Assembly: GCA_965229935.1 (NCBI GenBank)
Contig: CBDDKB010000002.1
Coordinates: 620,001 to 684,000, forward strand
Reading direction: 5' to 3'
Source: SPJN01 sp965229935
GTDB lineage: Bacteria > Pseudomonadota > Alphaproteobacteria > SPJN01
Length of the DNA: 64,000 nt
Both the position numbers and the translations under genes were made by a program. Numbering within the stretch: the first letter of the stretch is position 1; the number at the start of each line of letters is the position of its first letter. A model generated the notes under the pieces. That model was given only the letters and a program-made list of their open reading frames with translations, was not told where the DNA came from and ran no database searches. Below, in pieces: positions 24,511 to 32,949 of this stretch.

Positions 24511-25833
24511 ATGCCGATGCTATATCCCAGCCGCCGCGAGATCGATTTTGCCTCCTTCACGACGGACAATCCGAATGAAGCGAAGTATGGCCTGCCGACC
24601 GAGGTGCGCTATTGCAGCCGCTGTGTGATTTCCAATCAACGGCCTAATTCCGCGGTTGAATATGCCCACACCAAGGAAAGCAAGAAAGAGACCATCAATT
24701 TCGATGATGAGAATATTTGCGATGCCTGCAAGGTGGCGGAACAGAAGCACAAAATAATCAATTGGGACGAACGGCGCGCCCAATTGGAGGAGCTTTGCGC
24801 AAAGCATCGTCGTACTGACGGCCATTATGATTGTGTTGTGCCCGGGTCGGGCGGCAAGGACAGTTTTTATGCTGCCCATATGTTGAAGCATGAATTTGGG
24901 ATGCACCCGCTGACGGTCACCTGGGCACCCCATATCTATACGGATTGGGGTTGGAAAAATTTCCAATCATGGATTCACGCAGGTTTTGACAATCTTTTGA
25001 CAACACCAAATGGGCGTGTGCACAGGCTGTTGACGCGGCTTGCCGTTGAAAACCTGTTTCATCCGTTTCAGGCCTTTATGTTTGGGCAAAAATCATTGGC
25101 GCCCAAAATGGCTATTTTGCATGACATTCCGCTGGTCTTTTTTGGGGAAAATGAGGCTGAATATGGCAATCCTGTCGGCGACACCGAAACGGCCAAACGC
25201 GATTGGCGCTATTTTACAGCGGATGACAAATCAAAAATCTTTTTGGGCGGCACGTCCATTGAAAGTCTGACCAATGATTTCGGGGTGGAGCCTTATGACC
25301 TTCAACCCTATTTGCCTGCGGACCCTGCCCAGATCGAAGAAAAGAATGTCGAGGTTCATTATCTTGGCTACTATCTGAAATGGCATCCGCAAAGCTGCTA
25401 TTACTACTCTGTCGAACATGGCGGGTTTCAGGCATCACCAGAAAGAACGCCGGGTACCTATAGTAAATATAATTCAATCGATGACCGAATTGATGACTTT
25501 CACTATTACACGACCATGATTAAGTTCGGGATCGGACGGGCAACCTATGACGCGGCGCAGGAGATCCGGTCAGGCGATATTGATCGAGATGAAGGGGTGG
25601 CCCTTGCGCGGCGCTTTGATGGAGAGTTCCCCGAACGGTTCGCGGATGAAATTTTTGCCTATCTTAGCCTGCCGAAAAAAGAATTTCCCGAGGCATCAAA
25701 AATGTTTGAACAGCCGATTATTGATCGAGCCTATTTTGACAATTTGACAGATTCATTCCGGTCGCCCCATTTGTGGAAGTATGAGGACGGCAAGTGGTCC
25801 TTGCGCCATTCGGTTTGGGAGGGGCAGGATTGA
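24511..25833 (+). CDS. ptmG: N-acetyl sugar amidotransferase (PseA/WbpG/PtmG family)
   Basis: A 440-residue protein of the family that turns an acetamido group into an acetamidino group on a nonulosonic acid or aminosugar. The cysteines of RYCSRCVISNQRP and NICDACKVAEQK look like a zinc site, and VVPGSGGKDSFYAAHML is the PP-loop for ATP activation of the acetamido oxygen. In Pseudomonas WbpG and Campylobacter PtmG/PseA the ammonia comes from a HisH/HisF-like pair, and exactly such a pair follows here with overlapping starts. Together with the leg operon this predicts 5-acetamidino-7-acetamido legionaminic acid. The TTGA overlap with the next gene implies coupling. Confidence 0.85.
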   Translation: MPMLYPSRREIDFASFTTDNPNEAKYGLPTEVRYCSRCVISNQRPNSAVEYAHTKESKKETINFDDENICDACKVAEQKHKIINWDERRAQLEELCAKHRRTDGHYDCVVPGSGGKDSFYAAHMLKHEFGMHPLTVTWAPHIYTDWGWKNFQSWIHAGFDNLLTTPNGRVHRLLTRLAVENLFHPFQAFMFGQKSLAPKMAILHDIPLVFFGENEAEYGNPVGDTETAKRDWRYFTADDKSKIFLGGTSIESLTNDFGVEPYDLQPYLPADPAQIEEKNVEVHYLGYYLKWHPQSCYYYSVEHGGFQASPERTPGTYSKYNSIDDRIDDFHYYTTMIKFGIGRATYDAAQEIRSGDIDRDEGVALARRFDGEFPERFADEIFAYLSLPKKEFPEASKMFEQPIIDRAYFDNLTDSFRSPHLWKYEDGKWSLRHSVWEGQD

Positions 25834-26594
25834 AACCCAATGTCCGTCTGATTGCACGGCTTGATGTTAAAGGGCCGAACCTGATCAAAGGTGTCCATCT
25901 TGAAGGGTTGCGCGTGTTGGGTGATCCGCAAGAGTTTGCGCACCGTTACTATGATCAAGGCGCGGATGAGTTGATCTATATCGACTTGGTTGCCAGTCTA
26001 TATGGCCGTTCTAAACTAACCGAAATTGTCCGTAAAACCGCTTATGATGTGTTTGTGCCCTTGACAGTGGGTGGGGGTATTCGGTCGGTGGACGATGTGC
26101 GCGAATTGCTGATGGCTGGTGCGGATAAGGTGGCGATCAACACCGCGGGTGTGCAGCGCCCTGACTTGCTGAACGAAGTTGCCACCAAATTTGGCAGCCA
26201 GTGCCTTGTCCTGTCGGTCGAGGCCAAGCACCAGACTGGTGATCATTGGGAAGTTTATACTGATTGTGGTCGCGAACGATCCGGCCGCGATGTGGTTGAT
26301 TGGGTGAAGGAGGCCGTTGATCGCGGTATCGGCGAAATCCTTCTGACCTCAATCGACAATGAAGGTACAGGCAAGGGTTATGACCTTGACTTGATTGCGC
26401 GTGTCGCAGAGGTTGCGCCCGTGCCTTTGATAGTTAGTGGCGGGTTTTCCAAGACATCACATATTGTGGATGCCGTCTCGAACGGGGCGGATGCCTGCGC
26501 CGTTGCCGATGCACTGCATTACAATAAAATGGAACTGGGTGAGATCAGATCTGAAATGCTTGCTGCCAATATCCCGACAAGGGTGACGTCATGA
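25830..26594 (+). CDS. hisF2: HisF-like ammonia-channelling subunit for the sugar amidotransferase
   Basis: A 254-residue TIM barrel of the HisF family. It starts at a TTG (25830) that overlaps the ptmG stop as TTGA and follows GGAGGGG; the first residues are KPNVRLIARLDVKGPNLIKGV, with HisF hallmarks VPLTVGGGIRS, LTSIDNEGTGKGYD and PLIVSGG. The aspartate of IARLDVK matches the catalytic Asp of the cyclase. No other histidine-biosynthesis gene is near. In WbpG/PseA systems this subunit passes ammonia from HisH to the amidotransferase, and that is the likely job here. Confidence 0.85.
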   Translation: MKPNVRLIARLDVKGPNLIKGVHLEGLRVLGDPQEFAHRYYDQGADELIYIDLVASLYGRSKLTEIVRKTAYDVFVPLTVGGGIRSVDDVRELLMAGADKVAINTAGVQRPDLLNEVATKFGSQCLVLSVEAKHQTGDHWEVYTDCGRERSGRDVVDWVKEAVDRGIGEILLTSIDNEGTGKGYDLDLIARVAEVAPVPLIVSGGFSKTSHIVDAVSNGADACAVADALHYNKMELGEIRSEMLAANIPTRVTS

Positions 26595-27250
26595 ATATTG
26601 TGATTGTTGATTATGGCATGGGCAATCTGTTCAGTGTGGAACGCGCTTTGCAAAGCATCGGGGTGGAGCGGCCCAAAACAACCAGTGATCCTGACAGGCT
26701 GGCCGAAGCTGAATTTGTTATTCTGCCGGGTGTCGGCGCCTTTGGCGATGGGATGGCGGGGCTGACCCAAAACGGTATGGCAGATGCGCTGCGCGACCAT
26801 TGTAATCAAGGCAAGCCATTGCTTGGTATCTGTCTGGGCATGCAAATGCTTGTTGAGGCTAGTGAAGAAAGTCCCGGTGTCGCTGGCCTTGGATTGATCA
26901 GGGGACAGGTCAGGCGGATTGATTCAACAACTGAAAATGGCGCCATGCGTAAGGTGCCTTATGTCGGTTGGGCTAAAATGGCAGTCAATCCATCATGGGG
27001 CGGTTCAGATTTTGCGTGGCCTACAGAAATGATTGCGGGCGAAAGCTTCTATTGCGTCCATTCATTTCAGACTAAGCCTGTAGACGAAAGCTGCACATTA
27101 TCGAGTTATGATTATGACGGGCTTTCTGTTACAGCCGCAATTGCACGAGACAATATTATCGGCACACAGTTCCACCCCGAAAAAAGCGGCAAAAAAGGTT
27201 TGGCACTTTTGCGAGAGGTGTTGGTCACTGCGGGGGTGAGCCTGTCATGA
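26591..27250 (+). CDS. hisH2: HisH-like glutamine amidotransferase
   Basis: A 219-residue class I glutaminase. The catalytic cysteine is in LGICLGMQML, and the His-Glu of the triad in GTQFHPEKSG near the C-terminus; VDYGMGNLFSVERAL opens the protein as in HisH. It releases ammonia from glutamine for the HisF-like barrel and ptmG product. The start overlaps the hisF2 stop (ATGA), and its own stop overlaps the PhyH gene (ATGA), so four genes are translationally coupled. Role in glycan amidination rather than histidine synthesis is inferred from context. Confidence 0.87.
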   Translation: MNIVIVDYGMGNLFSVERALQSIGVERPKTTSDPDRLAEAEFVILPGVGAFGDGMAGLTQNGMADALRDHCNQGKPLLGICLGMQMLVEASEESPGVAGLGLIRGQVRRIDSTTENGAMRKVPYVGWAKMAVNPSWGGSDFAWPTEMIAGESFYCVHSFQTKPVDESCTLSSYDYDGLSVTAAIARDNIIGTQFHPEKSGKKGLALLREVLVTAGVSLS

Positions 27251-28365
27251 GGCAGTTTCTTCGTAATCTGTTTTATAAGACCGACGAAACGGAACACTTA
27301 ATAGGCGCCTTGGCAGACAAAACGGGCGTGTCAGTGCCGTTTTCCAAAGTCGATGAGGTCATTAAATCCCATCCGCAGCCAGCCCTGTTTGTAGATCGTT
27401 TGAACGCGGTTTTGTCGAGCGAACTGAAGGGGTCATACAAAAAGCTATCAGAGGTCGAGTTAAAGGGGCCACTTGGGCTGCCCAGTTTCGGTTCCGAAGA
27501 TCTTGACCGGATGAGCGCCATATTGGCCTTGCTATTTCCCAAGACTGCGCAGAAGCGGTCAACCCTGTTTGATGACGCGTTGGTGAATGATACCTGCGCG
27601 CGCCTTGAGGAACAGGGTTATGCTGTCCTGCCGGCAGTGATTAGTGATGAAAAGATTCATTCCTTGATCGACATGTTGGGTAGTTCTAAGCATCGTTTTT
27701 TGGAGCTTGAAACCAAGGCTGTTCATCTTGGTTATGATCCCGAAGATGCCTTGGCATCGAAGTCCAACACAGTTTTGATCGAAAGTCATGATCTGTTGAA
27801 TGCGGAAGAAGCTGTGCGGGATATCGCCTATGATCCCGGAATGCTTGAAATTGCGCAGACCTATCTGGGGGCAGCGCCGATCCATGTGCACACGAATGCG
27901 TGGTGGAGTGTTAACCACAGGCAAGATTATCAGGCGCTTGCAGCGTCGGCGCAGCAATTTCACCAAGACCGCGGTTTCGTTAAATTTCTGAAAGTGTTCT
28001 TGTACTTGACCGATGTTGGTGAAGAAAATGGTCCTCATGAATATGTGGCAGGATCAGTAAAAGATTTTCGAAAAGCAGTAAAACGACGGCATAAATCCGG
28101 AAAACGCTATACGCGCGAGCATATGGTCAAAACATTTGGCGAGGAACGCGTTGTCAGTATGGTTGCGCCAAAGGGTACGATGATTTTTGAAGATACTTAT
28201 GGCTTTCATCGTGGCGTGCCGGTGCAATCAGGGCATAGGTTCGTCATGGAACTGATTTACGCGAATTCGCTTTTTTGCAGCCAAGTTGTACGCTTTACAG
28301 ATGCGCCTACAAACGTCCCCGTTGACAAGGCGCAAGCCAGCCGTCTTTTGGCAAATTATGATTAA
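27247..28365 (+). CDS. PhyH-family Fe(II)/2-oxoglutarate dioxygenase
   Basis: A 372-residue protein with a C-terminal phytanoyl-CoA-dioxygenase-like domain. The iron facial triad is visible: His and Asp in QFHQDRG, and the distal His in YGFHRGVP; the Arg of GHRFVMEL would bind 2-oxoglutarate. The flanking FLYLTDVGEENGPHEYVAGS is typical of the family. The first 110 residues are a separate helical region (VPFSKVDEVIKSHPQPA) of unknown role. It is coupled to hisH2 by an ATGA overlap. Hydroxylation of the nonulosonic acid or its carrier glycan is inferred from the operon; no such step is established for legionaminic acid. Confidence 0.72.
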   Translation: MRQFLRNLFYKTDETEHLIGALADKTGVSVPFSKVDEVIKSHPQPALFVDRLNAVLSSELKGSYKKLSEVELKGPLGLPSFGSEDLDRMSAILALLFPKTAQKRSTLFDDALVNDTCARLEEQGYAVLPAVISDEKIHSLIDMLGSSKHRFLELETKAVHLGYDPEDALASKSNTVLIESHDLLNAEEAVRDIAYDPGMLEIAQTYLGAAPIHVHTNAWWSVNHRQDYQALAASAQQFHQDRGFVKFLKVFLYLTDVGEENGPHEYVAGSVKDFRKAVKRRHKSGKRYTREHMVKTFGEERVVSMVAPKGTMIFEDTYGFHRGVPVQSGHRFVMELIYANSLFCSQVVRFTDAPTNVPVDKAQASRLLANYD

Positions 28366-28376
28366 GGGGCAAGACG

Positions 28377-29261
28377 ATGGCTGAACCTCTATTTATTTTG
28401 GGCTATCCGAAGACGGCGAGTTCCAACTTGGTCGGCATCTTGAACTGTCATCCCGACATTTTCATGCTTTATGAAACCAACTTACGGTCATCGGCAATGT
28501 CACGTTATGCGCAGCAATTGGTTGATGCGTGGCCTGAAACCCGAGGGCTTGTCTATGCGGAGCAGCCGATTGGCAAGCCATATGAGAAGCTTGGCGGCAT
28601 GCTGCGTGAGAAATATGGGCGCGATTACCGCTATGTCGGCGACAAGTTTGCAGGAGAACCTGCCGCAGATTTTACCGGCCTGCCAGGTAAGGTGATGTTC
28701 AGCTTGCGGGATATCCGAACATGGCTTGCGAAATCGTCTGTGCAATCCATCTACCAGATTGAAATGGACATCGTTCCGATTGCAATAGATTTTACGGCAT
28801 TCTTGATGCGCACGCATTTGATGCCCCACGGCATGCGGGTCAAGATGGAAGACCTGCTGGCTGATGACACAAGCCTGTTTAAGAAGATTGACGATTTTCT
28901 CGATCTAGATTTATCCGGTCATGCCGCCCGGTGGTGGCAGGATGTGGGGAAATATAAATCATCTGATCCTAAATCATTGCAAAATTGGGCAAAAGGCCAC
29001 CCATCATCAACGACTAAACCAGCGGGCGAGGACACTGCCGCGGAGTTGGCTGATCACCCCTTTTGGGACGAAATTCTTCCCTTGTTTGACAAATATTATC
29101 AGGCGGACAACTGTTTCAGCGCCGCTGACGTTGAGGGGGATCTAAAGGCGCTAAGGGGGATAGGCGCAATGTCTCCCGTTCGGCTTGACGAAGCCTTTGT
29201 CGAAATCACATCCCATTCAATTGCGAAAAAATCAAAGAGCCGCCTGTTTAAATGGAAATGA
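28377..29261 (+). CDS. Sulfotransferase-like protein
   Basis: A 294-residue protein with the two PAPS-binding signatures of the sulfotransferase family: the 5'-phosphosulfate loop FILGYPKTASSNLVGIL at the N-terminus and a 3'-phosphate motif SLRDIRTWLAKSSVQS in the middle. The lysine of YPKT is the expected catalytic residue. It sits 11 bases after the PhyH gene at the end of the amidination transcript. Sulfation of the glycan or of the hydroxylated sugar is a plausible inference. The family is divergent, so confidence in the exact chemistry is moderate. A short AAATGGAA/TTCCATTT hairpin without a T tract overlaps its stop. Confidence 0.62.
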   Translation: MAEPLFILGYPKTASSNLVGILNCHPDIFMLYETNLRSSAMSRYAQQLVDAWPETRGLVYAEQPIGKPYEKLGGMLREKYGRDYRYVGDKFAGEPAADFTGLPGKVMFSLRDIRTWLAKSSVQSIYQIEMDIVPIAIDFTAFLMRTHLMPHGMRVKMEDLLADDTSLFKKIDDFLDLDLSGHAARWWQDVGKYKSSDPKSLQNWAKGHPSSTTKPAGEDTAAELADHPFWDEILPLFDKYYQADNCFSAADVEGDLKALRGIGAMSPVRLDEAFVEITSHSIAKKSKSRLFKWK

Positions 29262-29366
29262 TTATTCCATTTCCTGTTCGTTGCGGCGGTTGATCGGCGT
29301 CTTATCGGTAAAGCTAAGGGGCCAGGTGCTGTACTGCGCCTGATCAGCTCGGATGATAGCGCATGA

Positions 29367-29652
29367 TCAAGTGCCTGTGGGATTGCCGCGATTGGCGGCC
29401 TCGTTCGGGGGATAGCCAAAATAGCCTTTAAAGGCCTGCGTAAAGTTTGCGGGCTGTTGATAGCCGACACGATATGCGATTTGGGCAATCTGGATATCAC
29501 CCGCCTTTAACAGGCGCATCGCCTCCTCCATGCGTAGTTTCAGGGTAAAGTTCATCGGACTGATGCCATATTCCTGCCGGAACCCGGCTGTCAGCTTTCG
29601 GCGGCTGACGCCAACGGCGCGCGCAATTTCGTCAAGGTTGGGTGGTTTGCGA
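29367..29652 (-). pseudogene. AraC-family regulator, C-terminal fragment cut by IS
   Basis: Reading from the IS edge on the minus strand there is an open frame without a start, giving about 95 residues. They include LDEIARAVGVSRRKLTAGF and IAQIAYRVGYQQPANFTQAFKGYFGYPPN, the two helix-turn-helix motifs of an AraC/XylS DNA-binding domain. The N-terminal sensor domain is missing: the sequence is broken exactly at the left end of the IS (29653) and does not resume on the other side of it. It is therefore a remnant. Its former target is unknown. Confidence 0.8.
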
Positions 29653-29730
29653 TGTCTAACGTCAGGCCCTATGGAACAGTCTTAGGGTAATTGTATCAGG
29701 AGGATTTCTGGCTCATCGTAACGACGTAGG

Positions 29731-29766
29731 GGGTGAGCAGGCAGCGCGCCATTGGTTCGAGCGCAA
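29731..29766. repeat. Internal IS repeat, copy 1
   Basis: A 36-base stretch before OrfA beginning GGGTGAGCAG and ending TTCGAGCGCAA is repeated with few changes at 30171-30207, between the OrfA core and OrfB. Duplication inside an IS3 element is unusual. Confidence 0.7.
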
Positions 29767-29775
29767 CTGCGAACA

Positions 29776-30276
29776 ATGAGACAGAAATCCAACAATCATA
29801 AAGATGCCGCCGAACGGACCGTGAAGGACATTCGCAGGCGGACCCGTAAAACCTATTCAGCCGAAGAGAAGATCAGGATCGTATTGGCCGGTCTGCGCGG
29901 TGAAGAAAGCATCGCTAGCCTGTGCAGGCAGGAAGGCATTGCCGAGAGCCTGTACTATTCCTGGTCAAAGGAGTTCCTTGAGGCTGGAAAGCAGCGTCTG
30001 GCAGGTGATACAGCCCGTCAGGCCAGCTCCCCTGAGGTGAAGGCGTTGAAGTCAGAAGCATCCGCCTTGAAAGAGGCTGTTGCGGACCTGACGCTTGAGA
30101 ACCGTTCGTCGGGAAAATGGTCCCCCGGACCATTTTCTGATCCTCCTCACCCCAAAAAAAGCATGCTGGGGGGTGAGGCCGACAGCGCGCCACTGGTTCG
30201 AGCGCAAGGCCGAACGAGTACGACGAATGAGATATTCCGCATCAGAAAAGCTAGAGATCATCAGAACAGTGGATAA
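29776..30276 (+). CDS. IS3-family OrfA (helix-turn-helix transposase subunit), altered C-terminus
   Basis: A 166-residue reading frame. The middle part, YSAEEKIRIVLAGLRGEE followed by SIASLCRQEGIAESLYYSWSKEF, is the HTH_Tnp_1 domain that recognises the IS ends; a leucine-rich coiled stretch (VKALKSEASALKEAVADLTLENR) follows. After ENR the frame runs through a hairpin-forming insert (SSGKWSPGPFSDPPHP) before regaining the usual KKSMLGG, then continues into unrelated residues overlapping the OrfB start. The insert looks acquired. The ATG at 29776 lacks a clear ribosome site. Confidence 0.7.
   Translation: MRQKSNNHKDAAERTVKDIRRRTRKTYSAEEKIRIVLAGLRGEESIASLCRQEGIAESLYYSWSKEFLEAGKQRLAGDTARQASSPEVKALKSEASALKEAVADLTLENRSSGKWSPGPFSDPPHPKKSMLGGEADSAPLVRAQGRTSTTNEIFRIRKARDHQNSG
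30114..30178. repeat. Two adjacent perfect hairpins inserted at the OrfA/OrfB junction
   Basis: AAAATGGTCC (30114-30123) pairs perfectly with GGACCATTTT (30127-30136) across a CCC loop. CCTCACCCC (30145-30153) pairs perfectly with GGGGTGAGG (30170-30178) around a loop with seven A residues (30154-30160). The first hairpin lies wholly in sequence absent from the OrfA pattern I know, and suggests a small inserted palindromic unit. Confidence 0.6.
30171..30207. repeat. Internal IS repeat, copy 2
   Basis: Second copy of the repeat at 29731-29766. It begins GGGTGAGGCC and ends TTCGAGCGCAA, immediately after the right arm of the second hairpin, and lies just before the OrfB start codon. Confidence 0.7.
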
Positions 30277-31226
30277 CAGCCATTTGCCCGCCAAGCGGAC
30301 GCTGGACATGCTGGGAATACCCAGAACCACCTTCTATCGCTGGTATGATAAGTATCTGACATTGGGGGCGGATGGGCTGGAAGACCGCTCTCCCACACCC
30401 GGTCATGTCTGGAACCGTATTCCTGACACTATCCGTGGTGAAGTCGTTGATATGGCCCTGGAAGAAGATGCGCAGGACCTATCACCAAGGGAACTGGCAA
30501 CGCGGTTTACCGACCAAAAAGCCTATTATGTCTCGGGATCAAGTGTTTACCGCATTCTCAAGGCCCATGACCTGATCACCAGCCCCGCTCACACGGTTAT
30601 CAAGGCTGCTGATGAGTTCAGGGACAAGACCACTGCGATCAACCAGCTTTGGCAGACGGAATTTACCTACTTCAAAATCACAGGCTGGGGCTGGTATTAC
30701 CTCAGCACCATTCTTGATGATTATTCCCGCTATATCATCTCATGGCGCCAAGTTGACAGAAGAGGGCAGCACGATGAAGGCAGGTGATGTCATGAACACA
30801 TTGGATGATGCCATTGCCGCATCAGGCTGTGACAAGGTTCATATTGCCCACAAACCCACCTTGCTCAGCGACAATGGCAGTTCCTACATCTCGGGACAGC
30901 TGGCTGATTATCTCAGGGCCAATCACATGCGCCACATTCGGGGTGCGCCGCATCACCCTCAAACACAGGGCAAGATTGAACGCTGGCATCAAACCCTGAA
31001 GAACAAGATCCTGCTCAACAATTATTACCTACCCGGTGATCTGGAACAGGAAATCGGTAACTTCATCAATTACTACAATCATCAGCGCTATCACGAGAGC
31101 CTGAACAATGTGACACCGGCTGACGTGTACTTCGGGCGTCACCACGCCATTCTGAAACGAAGAAAGGAGATTAAAGACAAGACCATCAAAGCACGCCGCT
31201 TGATCCATCAGACAAAAGCGACTTAA
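30227..31226 (+). pseudogene. IS3-family OrfB transposase, frameshifted
   Basis: The first part starts MRYSASEKLEII and runs in one frame through the HTH region (TLDMLGIPRTTFYRWYDKY) to the first catalytic aspartates (QTEFTYFKITGWGWYYLS, ILDDYSRYIISW) near 30745. There about 13 extra bases shift the frame; homology resumes at about 30771 (TMKAGDVMNTLDDAIAASG) and continues through LLSDNGSSYISGQL and HPQTQGKIERWHQTLK, which carry the second aspartate and glutamate of DDE. Residue three of the usual first motif also reads E (QTEFTY, normally QTDFTY), which would itself damage the active site. Not functional as read. Confidence 0.82.
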
Positions 31227-31298
31227 CATCAATCAACAGAGCCAGAACCCTCCTGATCAGACACAGATAATCTGTCCCAATTTATATGAAAACGGACA

Positions 31299-31866
31299 CC
31301 TCTTTAAGGGGCTTGATATTCTGGTAAGGGTTCACAAAGTCATAGCGGCTCGCAGCTTCAGTCATCACCATACGTAGGGGCGTCATGATGTGATTGACCC
31401 GCGTTGCTGGTAACTGTTTGCCTGTTTCCGGGTTTTCCGCAGCAATGCTTGCTCGAAACTTCAATATATCCGTTTTATTGATTGCAATGACGGGTACACC
31501 ACCAAATCGGCTCAACAGATACTTCTGGAAGTTGATCGTGGTCGTATCGATATATGACTGCCGCCACTCGACTTTCTTCTCGTCTATCTATTGCTGGGCA
31601 AAGTCAGAGAAGAGGGGAGCATCTGCATTCAATGCAGCTGCACGTTGGTCGAGTTTATGGAATTCCTCGGCACGACGACTGTTCGGGAAGTATTTACCGT
31701 AGTCAAACGTTCCCAGAACAATCTCGGCTTCAAGACGCTTTAGGATTGTTTGCAGGCGCCGACGATGCTGAGGTAAGTCGTTGAGACCAGTAGCCTCACG
31801 ACAGCGTTGCTTCTTATACCTGAAGTCAACGTGAAGCATGTCACCGCGTTTGGTAATTGAAGCCAT
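31299..31866 (-). pseudogene. Tyrosine recombinase (DUF3596-type integrase), broken N-terminal part
   Basis: The ATG at 31866 opens MASITKRGDMLHVDFRYKKQ, then CREATGLNDLPQHRRRL and GTFDYGKYFPNS, the arm-binding N-terminal domain of a phage/island integrase. An in-frame TAG (complement of 31588-31590) follows FAQQ, after which the same frame continues WRQSYIDTT, the SAM-like core-binding domain, to NPYQNIKPLKE. There the IS edge cuts it, so the catalytic RHRY domain is gone. It marks a former integrative element whose right part may be the region up to the tRNA-Arg at 39.5 kb. Confidence 0.85.
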
Positions 31867-32045
31867 GACGTAATCTGTTAAGCGGTGGCCATAGGCAACA
31901 TGGCAGGCGCGCAAGATTCCATGTCCTGTTCAATCTGTTCCCAGATATAAGGGACTTGCGACCGCCAAAGGGGTGGATGTAATGAACGCCTTCAATCAGC
32001 ACGGAATCTTTAAGTGAGTTGCGGATGGTCCGCGGGGCATACTTG

Positions 32046-32300
32046 ATGCGGGCTGCTAGAGCACTGGTAAGAATGTCTCAAGATGAACTGGTAGAACTCT
32101 CTGGCGTATCAATCGCAACAATAAGACGATTAGAGGCCAGGGATGGACCGTTACCCAGAAGGTCATCAAGCGGACAAAGAATTATCGAAGTGCTCGAGGG
32201 AGCCGGGGTTGTCTTCACGCCGAGTGACAAGCAAAAGGGGCAGGGCGTTCGCCTAGCAAAGCGAGGCCAATCTCCAAGCGCGTGGCGTCAAAACCTGTAA
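32046..32300 (+). CDS. Small XRE-type helix-turn-helix protein
   Basis: An 84-residue protein. RAARALVRMSQDELVELSGVS and IATIRRLEAR form an XRE helix-turn-helix; IIEVLEGAGVVFTPSD is the usual end of this compact transcriptional regulator family found beside integrases and phage genes. The start may be 32046 or an in-frame ATG at 32025; neither has a clear ribosome site. No toxin gene is next to it. Likely a relic or live regulator of the mobile region. Confidence 0.7.
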   Translation: MRAARALVRMSQDELVELSGVSIATIRRLEARDGPLPRRSSSGQRIIEVLEGAGVVFTPSDKQKGQGVRLAKRGQSPSAWRQNL

Positions 32301-32593
32301 ACAAAATCCAGGTGCATCGGCGATTTTGAGAAAGGGTGCGCAGAACGGCACTATCAATCTTGGGCGGTCAAACTACAGAATGTCACCGTCTGCATTTCTA
32401 TAAACTGAATTTATTGATTGCTGTTTAATTTGCATGAGGTCACCAAAACTGGATTTGTTGGTGTCTGTTCTGCAGAGCACAAGACTACGAATCTGGGGTC
32501 AAGAAAAAGCGATTCGTCAGACGAGGCGTGCAGCGCCGAAGGCAGGCGGAGGAAGCCCCCGAAATCTATATTGGGGCCGACCGACGACAATTC

Positions 32594-32628
32594 TCCCCGG
32601 TGCGCCACTTCCGTTCAAAACTGCGAGC
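32594..32628. repeat. Direct repeat, left copy
   Basis: A 35-base sequence (starting TCCCCGGTGCGC, ending AAAACTGCGAGC) matches 39140-39174 at 33 of 35 positions in the same orientation. A second short match, GCTGCTTTTGAC, follows about 45 bases downstream in both copies, so the full repeat is a degenerate unit near 90 bases. The two copies flank the whole zinc module. Confidence 0.75.
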
Positions 32629-32936
32629 TTCTTCCGGGCTTGCTGATTGCCCTTGTATTGCTGCGGCTGCAAGGGCTGCTTTTGACCCTGCGCCCTTGAT
32701 GCGTGCCTGTGGCTGGGGAACGGGTTTTGGTGCACAGAACCCGTCGCATGACGGGCTAGTGGCAGAAATCAGTGAAAATCGGAGGCTCAACAACCTGCAT
32801 CGTTGCTATTCATGTATTTTGTACCCCCCGTGTTACTAATCACGGGGGCAACAATTATTGATATTTGTTTCGACAATGATATTGCTGAATTTAATGTGCA
32901 TTTAACAATCGAGTTTCACTAATTGTATTGCCGAGT

Positions 32937-32949
32937 GATACAATATAAC
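32937..32949. promoter_or_regulatory. Zur box upstream of zur
   Basis: GATACAATATAAC matches the second box in this module (GTTATAATATAAC, 36723-36735) at 11 of 13 positions. It lies 33 bases before the zur start, so Zur probably represses its own operon. Confidence 0.6.

Larger units (their letters stand above)
29653..31298 (+). mobile_element. IS3-family insertion sequence (degenerate), about 1.65 kb
   Basis: Boundaries are set by imperfect terminal inverted repeats. Both ends begin TGTC and share TCA, TGG and ACAG at matching positions over 27 bases, followed inside by ATCAGGAGG.TTCTGGCTC on both sides. It encodes an OrfA with a helix-turn-helix and an OrfB with a DDE integrase core. The flanks (AraC fragment left, integrase fragment right) do not share a target duplication, so one side was lost or rearranged after insertion. 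OrfB carries a frameshift, so the copy is probably immobile. Confidence 0.8.

Noticed and set aside
25830..27250. HisF/HisH pair as histidine biosynthesis
   Set aside because: No other his gene is near and both overlap a WbpG/PseA-type amidotransferase and a dioxygenase, so a dedicated ammonia-supply role fits better.
30154..30160. Seven-A run as a standard -1 frameshift site joining OrfA and OrfB
   Set aside because: A -1 shift there meets a stop within about 15 bases; OrfB lies in the +1 frame relative to OrfA, so the usual rule does not hold in this copy.
32046..32300. Antitoxin of a toxin-antitoxin pair
   Set aside because: No adjacent toxin-like gene; better read as a small phage/island regulator.
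32418..32839. Several short open frames near the left direct repeat
   Set aside because: They overlap on both strands, have no ribosome sites and match no family.
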